From: Prosapia bicincta
Lineage: Eukaryota > Arthropoda > Insecta > Hemiptera > Cercopidae
Length of the DNA stretch: 64,000 nucleotides
Reading direction: 5' to 3'
Assembly: GCA_036971475.1 (NCBI GenBank)
Contig: JBAIZL010000002.1
Coordinates: 17,290,067 to 17,354,066, forward strand
Made by a program: the position numbers and the translations under genes. Of this stretch, positions 22,199-32,560 are shown piece by piece. The notes below the pieces were generated by a model that did not search any database, was not told where the DNA came from, and saw only the letters and a list, made by a program, of their open reading frames with translations. Within the stretch, counting starts at the first letter, position 1. Every line of letters begins with the position of its first letter.

Positions 22199-23615
22199 TG
22201 TAAAGTATTTATAAAACACAATACAATGTACTTTTATTTTATTAAATGAAAGTATATTATTTCTATTTAATAACAAAACCAAAAAACTACTCAAGAACAA
22301 TTCAAAACTTTATTAGAACAATTTTATTTCAACATCTAACACAAAACAAAAATTTTACAACTTACAAGTTTTTAACAAAATATACTATTTCTTATTTTCT
22401 TTTAATTTTTTAGTTACAACATTTTAATACCCTTGGCTAGTTTAAGATCTCTTGATATCTCGGGGTTATAGTATGGGCTATATTTTTAGAAATTCTTGGG
22501 TTAATTAAATAAATTTTGAACAAACAATATTAAATTTTGAAAATGCAAAAAAAAAGCCAAACTATTTGAACTGGATTTTTTTTAACTATTAATTAACTAT
22601 AAGATATCCTAATATACAAATTTAAACTTCTCTATTATCTTAAAAGTCCACTAAAGTTATTTTTATAGCGCTATTTCTCAACTTAATAAACATCAAAATT
22701 TTGCTGGTCGCTTACGTAAATTCCCGTTCTCTCCAATTAAACCATTCACACACTTAAATCCGTTTTAGTTCTTTCCAATTATATTTTCACTGTATTAACT
22801 CTTTCAATTTTCTTATTCCTGTTTAATCTGGCCAAGTTTACTCACAAAACTGTATAATTTAGACGAACTCTTTCCAAAAAAATAGAATTTTGACTGATCC
22901 TGGCAGGTCCCATCTTAAAGCGTCACCCACGCCATCCAACTCAACTCTAACTACGCGTCCTTTTTTTTCTTTTAAAATGTTACCAATATGGCGGCTTTCT
23001 TCTCCAAAAAACACATATGGGTTATAATTTAGTTCGTCTTCACTAGAATCGATTGTCACACTGACCTACATCTGTTCTACAGCTGACATACCAAGTTTGT
23101 TTAGAATGGCGTTTTAACTTGGTTAAACTTGATTGAAACTTACTGTTTCAATTTCCTATCGTCAACAAACCTTCCAGTGTTTATTTTATTAATATTATTA
23201 GTGTGTGAAGTGTCTTTGTGTTTTACTTTTGAAATAGTTCCGAATTGTGTGTGTTTTGCTTGGACTTTCATAAACATAACCTTCCAATCTCATTGTTTAC
23301 AATCGTATTTCACTTTCACCTTCAAGTAATTACTTAGCCCTATGTTCCTACAGTTTACAAATTTGTTTACACATAACTATTTTTAGATTATCTTATTTTA
23401 ATTTATGTGTTAGGTTATTTGATATAACAAATTTCCTAATACATTTCCAGTTCAAAACCCTTGTTTACAATTCCTAGGCTTTTACCAGAATTTAGTTTCA
23501 ATTTTAACCTAACCAATCTTTTAATGAATTTTTGTTTAAATTTTGTGTGAGTTATTTCTAATATATTCCTCCAATTCTTAAATAATATTATATAGCCCAT
23601 TCTATAAATGTTACA
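22199..23615 (-). repeat. LTR (5' LTR in the element's minus-strand orientation)
   Basis: Partner of the LTR at 17685-19097, 1417 bp long. It contains a 66-codon frame (22859-23059, minus strand) with the same translation in both LTRs. No homology is recognised for that frame, and it most likely reflects the LTR duplication rather than selection. A matching target-site duplication is not seen: ATGTA follows at 23616 but TAAGT precedes 17685. Confidence 0.9.
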
Positions 23616-23619
23616 ATGT

Positions 23620-23950
23620 ATATCGGTTGCCTTGTGGTAAAAGCTTAAACTCGAGTATCAACATTTTTTGACCCGATAGTAAGCACTAGACTTTGAACGT
23701 GAAGACTCTCAGTGCGAATCCGACCTAGACCGCCAAAATTTTTATAATTTAATTATTGAATAAATATTTGAAAAAACTGTATTAACATCAGTTTCTATCC
23801 ACTATAGGTTAAAAGAAATGTAGCTTATTTAAAATTATTGGCTGAATAAAAACGTATTTTTACAAATACAAATGAAAAGTTTTTACAAGATAAAGGCTAG
23901 GCTAGGCCAGGGGAGTGTGAGCTAGACTAATAGAAGGAATTTAAAAAGAA
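23620..23950 (+). repeat. SINE-like repeat, 3' part with tRNA-like segment
   Basis: GGTTGCCTTGTGGTAAAAGC and, after a short insert, GTGCGAATCCGACC give A-box and B-box-like words. Then comes the common family tail: AATTATTGAATAAATATTTG, TGTATTAACATCAG and a TTTTTACAAGATA-like end. It abuts the LTR end at 23615. Confidence 0.55.
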
Positions 23951-26520
23951 ACGATTATTTGTAGAATCAATTAATTCTAAAATATTGAAAAGTTAATTTT
24001 AAAGTATTAGAATTAACTAAACACAATAATTAAAATACAATAGCCTATAGCCTATAGTTGTCGGTGATATTTAATAATAGGTAAATATAGTCTTGGAAAA
24101 AATACGTTGGAATAAAATTACAAATTTACGAAAAATGAAACTATAAAAAATATGAGACTAATATTAGACGGAAAATATGAGACACTAATGAGTAGGCCTA
24201 TAGCCTAGTACGATCGAAACTTTTGCCTCAGTATGTTTTTTAATTATTTATTTAAGTTTAGGCCTACGTTCGGCTAGTTGTTAATTATAAACTTCTAACG
24301 TATAAACTTACGCTGATTGGCAAACAACATTAACAATAGTCACGATTGCCAAAAGACAACAGAATTAATGAATTTATAAAATACATCGGAACAGTTGTAT
24401 TTTAATGACCGATAATTATATTTATAAAAATTATTATTACAGCAACTTTTCTAATGGTATAGCCATTAGAAAAATTAGGCTGCTTGCTCAAATTACATAG
24501 GCCTAAGTAGAACTATGAAAATAAGTTCAATAGTAACATACGTTTTTGCTATGGTTGCAAAATATTAATAAAACTATAAAATAAATTCCAGAGTAATACA
24601 GATTTTAGGTTATACTGTATTTAGATTAAACATTGTATAGGGGCAAATAGTAGTAAACATATTTAATTTGAACCCCAAAATAAAGGTTAAAGACCAAATG
24701 AGTAGACTAACGAGAAGCTTGTAACAAGTCTGAATTGAAATACAGTACCGTATATTCAAGCCTACATTTAACTTATGATTTTCGGTAAGTTAGCAGGTAC
24801 ATTGCTTTCTTATCGAAACGTAGTTAAACTCGAATTCTATATTTTTAATCTCGTAAAATAATAAAAAGTTACTATTGTAATGAAAAAGTATCAAAAATTC
24901 CTGTAGGAAATCTAAAAGCTAAGGAACCCGTCCAACCTGTGTACACCTTTATACACTATCGTTCCCTAATACTTTATTTAAAAAATTTGTAGAAAACACC
25001 AGAAAATCGTTTCCAGAATTGTGCCAAAAACTGAGGAAACAAAAAAGGTAAACAATATTTTTAATAAAATAAAATTAATAATCTGTAATTTATAGGAAAG
25101 AGACAGCTACATATATATTTTTGTCATACATTTCTATTACGTTGAATGAATAGATAGTGGTTAACCTCTTATGGCGCTCTAGACTCCGGATACAGCCGCT
25201 CGCGTTTCTGCAACCATGTGTGACCGTTGTTACAAAACTGGCCAATAGGGAACGTACACCAGTGACCACGCCTTTTCAGGAGGGCAAAAGTATTACGTCA
25301 CAAGTTCACTGCTGCATTGTGTTTTGTGAGGTTTATTTCTTGTTTACAACCTGTCTGCTATGTTACGTAAAAGTAGCAGATAGAAAATGTATCATGATAT
25401 TTATATAAAGTATTTCTGACCTTGGAAAACCAAAATCTCTAACAAAATATTCAGTTTCATTGTCTATGTAATTTTAAATTACTGCATTTCAAAGACCGTA
25501 ATTCAATCAACTCAACAGATCGAATTTATAATATAATATTTATAATATATGTTATAAATTTATAATATAACGATGGAGATTTTTTATAGCCTCTGAACAA
25601 TATTTTTCAAATACAACCATTCATTGGAAGTCCTAAATATAAAATGTTTACTTCCTTAAAATCTTAAAATGGTTTTTCGTCTCAAACCCAAACAAAACAA
25701 TCGATATTTATGAAATATTTCTCAAAGTTCCCAATTGAGCAATTTGTGACAAGTTTCTGTAAGGTTAATTTTAACGTTTCAACTTATTTGAATAATGCAC
25801 ACAGCAAGTGCATTATTAAAAAGTTAAAGTTTTATACTTAATATGCTTTCGTGTTACATTACCAATTATTATTAAACCACTTTGTTATTAGGCTACGTCT
25901 TCATTTATTAATCTGGGAGTCTTTCAATGAATGGTTCATACCCAATAGACCTATACAAAAATTGATTTTCTTTCTCTGCTCAGTTGAAAGACTTAATTGG
26001 CCATTTCCCAACGCTAATATAGGATTCTAGGGTTCTGAGTTTTCTCTTAAGTTCCTTTCGAGAATTTACATCTTTTAAACTACATGTGTTTTTGCCTTAA
26101 AAAAAAATAATAATAATAAATTGAATATATTGCAGATACGAGAACTACATATCTTCCTAATAGCAGATCTAAAATGCCACGGAAGGGAAATCGCCCTTCA
26201 GGGAGAAAGGCAGGGAAGGGGTACCGTAGCAGTGGGGGGTAGTGTCAGTCAATCACTTCCCGACTCACAAATGTCAAAAGACCTGGCCATCGACTAGGAG
26301 CGGAGAACTGTTTAGGAGGTAAGTAGATCTACTCCACGCTGGAAAGGAAGGAACTAAATTACATAATTTGTTGAACTTATCGGAAGTATGTGTGATTAGC
26401 GATATTTCTTATACAGTATTTATTTGTTTAACTCAAACAGAAAATTTTACTAATTTCGCTTTATAGATCTTTTTAGTTTCTTAAAAACGTTGTAGACCTT
26501 TCCTAAGGTTTAAAATATAG
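23951..26520. other. About 2.6 kb without a recognised gene
   Basis: AT-rich. The open frame at 25157-25408 (83 codons) lies in a locally GC-richer patch but shows no domain, no splice context and no relative in the window. The patch at 26170-26340 is G-rich and of unknown nature. Confidence 0.5.
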
Positions 26521-26564
26521 TAGCGGTAATTATACACAAGACTCACAAATTAATCATTTATTTA

Positions 26565-26604
26565 CTCATACGCGTTTCAATGACAAAGTCATCATCAGTG
26601 AATG
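26565..26604 (-). ncRNA. Hammerhead-like motif, family F, left arm
   Basis: On the minus strand: TTCA, core CTGATGA, hairpin TGAC-TTT-GTCA, TT, GAA, self-complementary ACGCGT, A, then TGAG, which pairs with TTCA (three Watson-Crick pairs and one G-U). The core box is perfect. The two bases between stem II and GAA are non-canonical. Confidence 0.55.
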
Positions 26605-26655
26605 TTGCTATTATAAACTCTAACTTACAACTCAGTAGCACTTACAACTTAGCAA

Positions 26656-26700
26656 CACTCACTGATGATGATGCTGACTTTGTCATTGAAACGCGTAAAG
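26656..26700 (+). ncRNA. Hammerhead-like motif, family F, right arm
   Basis: It has the same architecture as the left arm, with CTGATGA near 26662-26668 but six extra bases (ATGATG-type slippage) before the TGAC-TTT-GTCA hairpin. GAA-ACGCGT follows. The expansion probably disables it. Confidence 0.45.
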
Positions 26701-26745
26701 TAAATAAATGATTAATTTGTGAGTCTTGTGTAGGTCTTTTAGTTG

Positions 26746-28782
26746 TTTTAACATAGCCTCACTAGTAAAGCTCAAAGAATAGTTTTATAGCGTAAATTAT
26801 ATTTTGTGCGCCCGACAATAATGTTTATGGCCACTCCTGTAAGTTATTAAATTTCATTTCCCTCTAAAAAGACCTTATGCCTTTGAAATAGTAAAAGAAA
26901 TGACAACTGAGGTACATTTACATTAAATACCCGTCCGTACAATATATTTTAATAAGTAGCTTATCTATAGACTAGAACGAATGAATTGTCAATACATTTA
27001 GATATAAGAATTTCAAAGAGGTGTTTTATTACCTCTAAAGTTCAATTTTATTTATTATAAATTTATGTACTATTGCTATTAAAAACACATTATGTTTCTT
27101 CTTTTCTGCCAGAACCTCTTAGAGCAGAAAAACGAGTTTGCAATGCATAGTTGACCTAAAAACCAAACTATCAATTAGGCTTTACTCCTGTGGACAAAAC
27201 TCCTGGCCCGTGAAAACAAAATCATCCCTGCTCTGTCGTCTCTGTATTTCTAGTTTGTTGTGAGATAACCAGAATGTTTTGTTGAAAAGTGAAAGAAAGA
27301 GAAAGTTAGTGAAAAGAATGGTGACAAGTACCGACTCACGACTTAATTATTTATCTCCTTATCAAAAAAAAGATATGTTTAGTGAGGAGACAATTTGAAG
27401 AAGTCAGAAGCCCAAAAACGTTTGCATGCGCTATATTACGTCTGAATTACAATATTAAATATGAGTCCTCTTAGACCGCCCGGTTGACCAGATAGATAAA
27501 AAACACTCATTATTCAATAACACAAACATTTTAATACTCGTGAATATTTCAGTTCGGAACTAAGGTAGAAAGGATCTATTATTTATATTGATAACGCAAG
27601 TACGGTTTATTTAATTAATACGCCAACTAGTTTACTAGACTTAAACCGGAAGCAACAAACATGACTGGAGAGGGGGGCATGTCCGCTTTCTAACAACGCA
27701 CTTAGATGCGCGAGTAGACCAAAGTACGCTGTGGGCTATCAGGAGTTTAGACTTACAAAGGAGGAAAGTCTGATGACGTCACGACTTTAGTGCGCATGAG
27801 TAAACGAGACAGCTGTTTAACAGATCGATTATTGTGACGACTAAATGAGAAAACTATTCAGGTGAACGGCTCCACGTGCAGACAGGATTTATCTCAGATT
27901 TCATTGAAATATTTCTCAACTATGAAAACTTTCGACTTTATTATTTCACTAAATTTTTTTCATCAGGTCTGTATATATTATCAGAGTCCTGTATCCAGAC
28001 CAGTTTGTTGACCCTGGAATTACTGTAGTAATTTCTCTTTTAGCCACCATATCTTTTAAAATTACAGATAGCAGTGGCATGTATAGACAAACATTTCGGG
28101 GGTGCCCCAACAACCAGGGCATCGTGGGAGGGGGTGTTAACAATGGACTTACCCCAGAAAAACTTGGCTATTTATGTCTTAAAAACACAGGTTGTAGGTG
28201 TATTTTGGATTTTTTTAGAAAGAAAGTTTAAAAATATAAAGTAATGGAATATAGAAAGTATGGAAGCTCAGCTTATAGGGAATAATAAATTGTCGTTATC
28301 TACTATTTCAGGGGGGAGGTTAGCCCCTAAACCCCGTTATCGCTTATATACTCCCTTAATAGACAGCAAAGTTGCAAAAACTATTAAAAATTTCATTTTT
28401 AATTCTTAGGTTGTAAAGATGACCAAAATGTTCCGATTAAAAAATAATAAAACTTAATCATATTAAATGAGTCACTAATGAAGACAATTGATGTTGAAAT
28501 GTCTATGATTGGGATCAGGGACATAACCAGTGAGATTCTCATGGTCATAACCTGTAATTAAGGTGACTTTTAAAGAATCACCAAAAACATTATGCTAAAA
28601 TTTGTCTTATGAGAAAATCATGATTTTTGTAACCTCATGACTACTTATGCTCTAAATTTTAAAATCATTAAAATTTTTAGTTTTTTTTTCATGGGGCTCT
28701 AATTTTCTGATGGGTTTGGCCCCGTTCGTAATTAAATATTTTCTTGTGTGGCTGAGTAGGTTTATTTATTTATTGTTCTATA
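26746..28782. other. About 2 kb without a recognised gene
   Basis: AT-rich with GC-richer islands at 27640-27890, where TGATGACGTCAC resembles a cAMP-response element, and 28010-28145. No exon or transposon motif was recognised. Confidence 0.5.
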
Positions 28783-29143
28783 GGTTCCCAAACTAGGGGC
28801 TGCCCTTGGGGACATGAAGGGAAGTCAGGGGTGTGTGAGACCAGTTGGAAAATGATAAATTATTATGTACTTAAAAATTTATGTACACAATTTATCAATA
28901 TTTAAGACTAAATTTAAACCTCATATTTTTTTTTATTAGGTAATTTTATTGAGCATGATGTTCAGAAAATTTAAATGAAAATTATGCATTTATAAAAGAA
29001 ATATAAGTAAAGGTTGTGTAAATTTTGTAAGCTTGAAATTAAATTAACATGACAGGTTGAAAAGAATAACAGTACAAAAGTGTCTTCTGCTTGGAGATGT
29101 TGGGTCAAGCGGTGACGGTTTTAAAGGTAGGTTTTCGATAGTA

Positions 29144-29560
29144 TCAAAGAGTATGTGTGATTTGTATTGTGTTTGTTCGTTTAATATGTTTGTACTTTGT
29201 GTGTCTGTAAATTTCATATTGTTCTAGTGTGTTGAGATGTCCTTTTTTGTTGATGTGTAGGATTTCTAGGTTTTGGTAAATGTCTGTGTATTTGTGTCCT
29301 GTATCTTTTATGTGGTTGTAAAATGTTGAGTTGGTGTTCTTCGACTCTTTGTTTAAAGCTGCGACCTGTTTGTCCAATGTAGAACTTGTTACATTTGTCG
29401 CAGTTCAGTTTGTATACGCCTGGTGCTTGTAGTTTATCCTTGTTGTTGGTGTTGTGTTGTATTTTGTATTGTAGCTTGTTATTAGTTTTGTATGCTATTT
29501 TGTATCCTGTTTTTTTGAAATTTGCAGGCTATTTTGTTTGTTGTTTTGTTTATGAATGGT
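29144..29560 (-). pseudogene. GIY-YIG endonuclease part of the minus-strand Penelope copy
   Basis: The order on the minus strand is APGVYKLNCDKCNKFYIGQT, GRSFKQRVEEH, then the C-terminal frame (29377-29144) with TFYNHIKDTGHKYTDIYQNL and LEQYEIYRHTK. GVY...FYIG is the GIY-YIG signature. A small deletion near 29330 shifts the frame between the halves. It would nick target DNA for TPRT (family knowledge). Confidence 0.85.
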
Positions 29561-29684
29561 AATGTGATGTATTTGTTTTCCCTGTCTGTAGTGTTAATTT
29601 TAGTGTTATTTTGTATTTTGAGCCATAGTTTGTCTATTATTGTGGTGTTGTATCCATTTGTGTGTCCTAAATATTTAATTGTGT

Positions 29685-30650
29685 CTAGTTCTTTATGTTT
29701 TCTGTGGTCATTGGGACTTCTTTAAGTCTATGGAGAATGGATCTGAAGGCTGCGTGTTTGTGTTGGATAGGGTGGTTTGAGGTGTTGTGGATAAGTGTGT
29801 CTGTCGTTATGGGTTTCCTGTAAATGTTGAAGCTGTGTTTTTGTGTGTGGCTTTTTGTTATAGTTAGGTCGAGGAAGTTTAGGGATCGGTTGGTTTCAAT
29901 TTCTGAAGTGAAGTGGAGTTTTGGGTGTATTTCATTAGTGTAGGTGAGGAGTTGTTCGCATTGACGGGAGTTGCCTCTGTATAGTGTTATAATATCATCG
30001 ACGTATCTGTGCCAGTAAATAATTTTGTGTGCATGTGTATTGTTTGTGAGTATTTTGGTGTTTTGTATGTGTTGTAGAAAAATTTCGCTTAAGACACTAC
30101 TGATAGGACTTCCCATGGGTAGGAAATCTGGTTGTGAATAGAAGTTTGAGTTGTGGGTGAAATAGTTTTGTTCGGTGATGATTTGGAGGATGTTTATGAT
30201 TTCGGTAGCGTGGGTTTTAGGTATGTTGTTCTGTATTAATTGGGTTTCTAGGATGTTGAGCGTTTTGGGTATGGGTATGTTGGTGTACATATTTGTTATG
30301 TCGAGTGATAGTAGTGTTGAATTGTGTGGTATGTTTATGCCTTTTATTTTATTTATGAGATTTGTTCTGTTTTTTATATGTGTTTCTGTGTTTAAGTTTA
30401 TGGATTGTCTGATTATTTTGTCCATGTGTTTTGCTAATTTATTGCAGGGGCATTCTGGTAGTTAATGATGGCTCGGATGGGGATGTTGGGTTTGAGAATT
30501 TTGGGAAGAGCGCTGAGGGTAGGTGCTTTAGGGTGGATCTGTTTTAGGTGGGATTTTTTGTTTTTGTTGATAATGTATTTAGATGTATTAATTAGTTGTT
30601 TGATGGTTCTGTGATATTTCTCTGTTGGGGTCTGTATCTAGTTGTACTAT
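29685..30650 (-). pseudogene. Penelope-like reverse transcriptase (family A)
   Basis: The best RT in the window. Frames from about 30650 down give LPKILKPNIPIRAIINY, then a stop or shift, then an open frame (30425-29685) with STLLSLDITNMYTNIPI (motif A), LPMGSPISSVLSEIFLQHI (motif B), WHRYVDDIITLYRGN (motif C, intact YVDD) and LNFLDLTITK. It ends TTENIKN where the frame breaks. The enzyme would synthesise element cDNA at chromosomal nicks. The catalytic aspartates survive, but frameshifts on both sides inactivate the copy, which looks relatively young. Confidence 0.9.
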
Positions 30651-30671
30651 ATTATTATTTATTATATAATA

Positions 30672-31372
30672 TAAACACAAACACGCAGCCTTCAGATCCA
30701 TGCTCCATAGACTTAAAGAAGTCCCAATGACCACAGAAAACATAAACAAAGAACTAGACACAATTAAATATTTAGCATATACAAATGGATACAACACCAC
30801 AATAATAGACAAACTATGGCACAAAATACAAAATAACACTAAAATTAACACTACAGACATGGAAAACAAATACATCACATTACCATTCATAAACAAAACA
30901 AACAAAATAGCCCACAAATTTCAAAAAACAGGATATAAAATAGCGTACAAAACTAATAACAAGCTACAATACAAAATACAACACAACACCAACAACAAGG
31001 ATAAACTACAAGCACCAGGCGTATACAAACTGAACTGCGACGAATGTAACAAGTTCTACATTGGACAAACAGGTCGCAGCTTTAAACAAAGAGTCGAAGA
31101 ACACCAACTCAACATTTTACAACCACATAAAAGATACAGGACACAAATACACAGACATTTACCAAAACCTAGAAATCCTACACATCAACAAAAAAGGACC
31201 ACATCTCAACATACTAGAACAATATGAAATTTACAGACATTCAAAAACACAAAGTGCAAACATATTAAACGATCAAACACAATACAAATCACACATACTC
31301 TTTGATATTATCGAAAACCTACTTTTAAAACCATCACCGCTTGACCCAACATCTCCAAGCAGAAGACACTGA
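30672..31372 (+). pseudogene. Plus-strand Penelope copy: linker and GIY-YIG, RT missing
   Basis: It begins inside the RT C-terminus (KHAAFRSMLHRLKEVPMTTE) and continues through the lysine-rich linker to GVYKLNCDECNKFYIGQTGR. Frame 30700-31227 then shifts into frame 31061-31372, which carries FYNHIKDTGHKYTDIY and LEQYEIYRHSK. The overlap of the two frames at about 31110 marks a one-base deletion in GHKHN-type sequence also missing from the minus copy. The shared lesion suggests the two halves were copied from related templates. Confidence 0.85.
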
Positions 31373-31408
31373 TGAAGATCGGCACATAGCGATCGAAAAC
31401 GTTCTGTC
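31365..31408 (+). ncRNA. Hammerhead-like ribozyme motif, family A
   Basis: GACA (31365-31368), CTGATGA (31369-31375), an extra A, GATCG with CGATC around an 8-nt loop, GAA, AACGTT, C, then TGTC (31405-31408) closing with GACA. It is the same as the copy at 4866-4909 at every motif position, although the flanks differ. That suggests constraint or recent common origin. Confidence 0.7.
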
Positions 31409-32159
31409 TCAGTAAGTTTTAACAAATTCACTAAATTCAAAGTTCGTATTGTCATAAACTATTGTTTAAGTGATTAATAAGATTCAACCGAACGTAATGG
31501 ACTATAAAATTCAAGAAGTACAAAAGTTTCGCGAAACGAATGTGGCAACAGCGCCACAATGGTCAATTCTTCATTTTAGATAAAACACTTAGAAATGTAT
31601 CACAAGCATCTTTTCGATTATACTTGTTTTTTTCAAGCACCTACTTACGCGAAAAACATTTCAGCACTTGTTGAAATAAAAACAAAATAAAGGACGTTGC
31701 AAATTACTTGCGTTGTGCCTTTACTAAAATACAAACATAAATAGGCATACTAGTGGAAAATATTCAACCTTATCCATCTCACTAACAGATTTTATTGTTA
31801 TCAGTTAAAATTTACCTAGCAAATTAAAACTTGAAATGTTATATCATGTTTCTTATGAAAGCATGTATAAATAAATAAATTGTTTTATATATATAACAAT
31901 AATTCTTTTTAACATGTCCATACCATTTATTTATAGTATAAAGGGAGGGGGCAGGGAGGTTTTGATTTCAAGAAGAGGGGTGTGGTACCAAAAAGTTTGG
32001 GAACCCCTTTCCTATTCCGTACTCAATCACAAACAAAGCAAGTTCAAACCACTTTAAAAAATTTTTTCAATAATTTTTATTAGTTCACATCTCATTATAT
32101 ACATATTGTTCAATTTTTCAATAATTAATAAAGTACTTTCTATCTATCTATTCAACTTC

Positions 32160-32560
32160 AAATAAATTTTTTAAACTTGTAGTGGATGACACTTGATGTT
32201 AATACAGTTTTTTCAAATATTAATTCATTAAATTTAATGAATGAATTTGTTTTACTCAAAAAAAATTTCACACAAGGGGCAAGGTATGCAACATAGCTAA
32301 TCGTCTAATTTGGCATAAAGTAAGTGATAACATATGATTTCATAAAACAGCTGACTTTGTTCTAGGTTATAGGGGATAGAATAGCTGTTTTAACATATAG
32401 GCTATTACATTTTGAACTATTCACAGTGTAATAAGTGATTAACAATTAGCTCGTCATGAACAAGATTTCGAAATATAGGCTACGTTACTTAATTTATATT
32501 AAATGAATTTATTTAATAACAAGTCAAATAAAATTTTCTTTGTTCTAAGTACAAAATGAC
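32160..32560 (-). repeat. Dispersed SINE-like family, minus orientation
   Basis: Blocks appear in reverse: AACTTGTAGTGGATGACACT, GATGTTAATACAG, GGGGCAAGGTATGCAA, AAGTGATAACATATGATTT, AAAACAGCTGA, AACAGCTGTTTTAACA and AGTCAAATAAAA. It is the counterpart of 39470-39850 and 14165-14960. Confidence 0.6.

Larger units (their letters stand above)
26530..26745. mobile_element. Foldback element, family F, with two ribozyme-like motifs
   Basis: The outer arms are ACACAAGACTCACAAATTAA (26534-26553) and its reverse complement at about 26715-26734. Inside, each arm holds the same CTGATGA...GTCATTGAAACGCG block facing outwards. The centre (26605-26655) has CTTACAACT twice. A third copy of the arm stands alone at 55600-55705. 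No long target duplication could be read. Confidence 0.75.
29071..31526. mobile_element. Head-to-head Penelope pair inserted as one unit, 10-bp target duplication
   Basis: AGTACAAAAG is at 29071-29080 and 31517-31526. Between them a minus-strand copy (29081-30650) and a plus-strand copy (about 30668-31516) meet at their 5' sides through an AT-rich link (TATTATTATTTATTATATAA). The minus copy keeps the RT, and its 3' tail is truncated before the ribozyme-like motif. The plus copy is 5'-truncated in the RT C-terminus but has the full tail. One duplication around both implies a single insertion event. Confidence 0.9.
28783..32008. mobile_element. hAT-like element split by a Penelope insertion
   Basis: The left end reads GGTTCCCAAACTAGGGGC and the right end GTTTGGGAACCCC. 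This inverted pair has the GGTTCCCAAAC form typical of hAT superfamily termini. Without the Penelope pair inside, the element would be about 780 bp and without transposase, hence a MITE-like relic. An 8-bp target duplication was not confirmed. Confidence 0.5.

Noticed and set aside
17685..23619. Target-site duplication ATGT next to the LTRs
   Set aside because: ATGT follows both LTRs in the plus reading, but one occurrence is internal (the polypurine side). The true outer flanks TAAGT and ATGTA do not match.
25157..25408. Plus-strand frame of 83 codons in a GC-richer patch
   Set aside because: The translation contains no known motif, and its ends do not look like exon boundaries with supported partners.
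27770..27785. TGATGACGTCAC, resembling a cAMP-response element
   Set aside because: A single short word with no adjacent gene or other promoter elements.
30175..30465. Plus-strand frame of 96 codons
   Set aside because: Antisense shadow of the Penelope RT on the minus strand.
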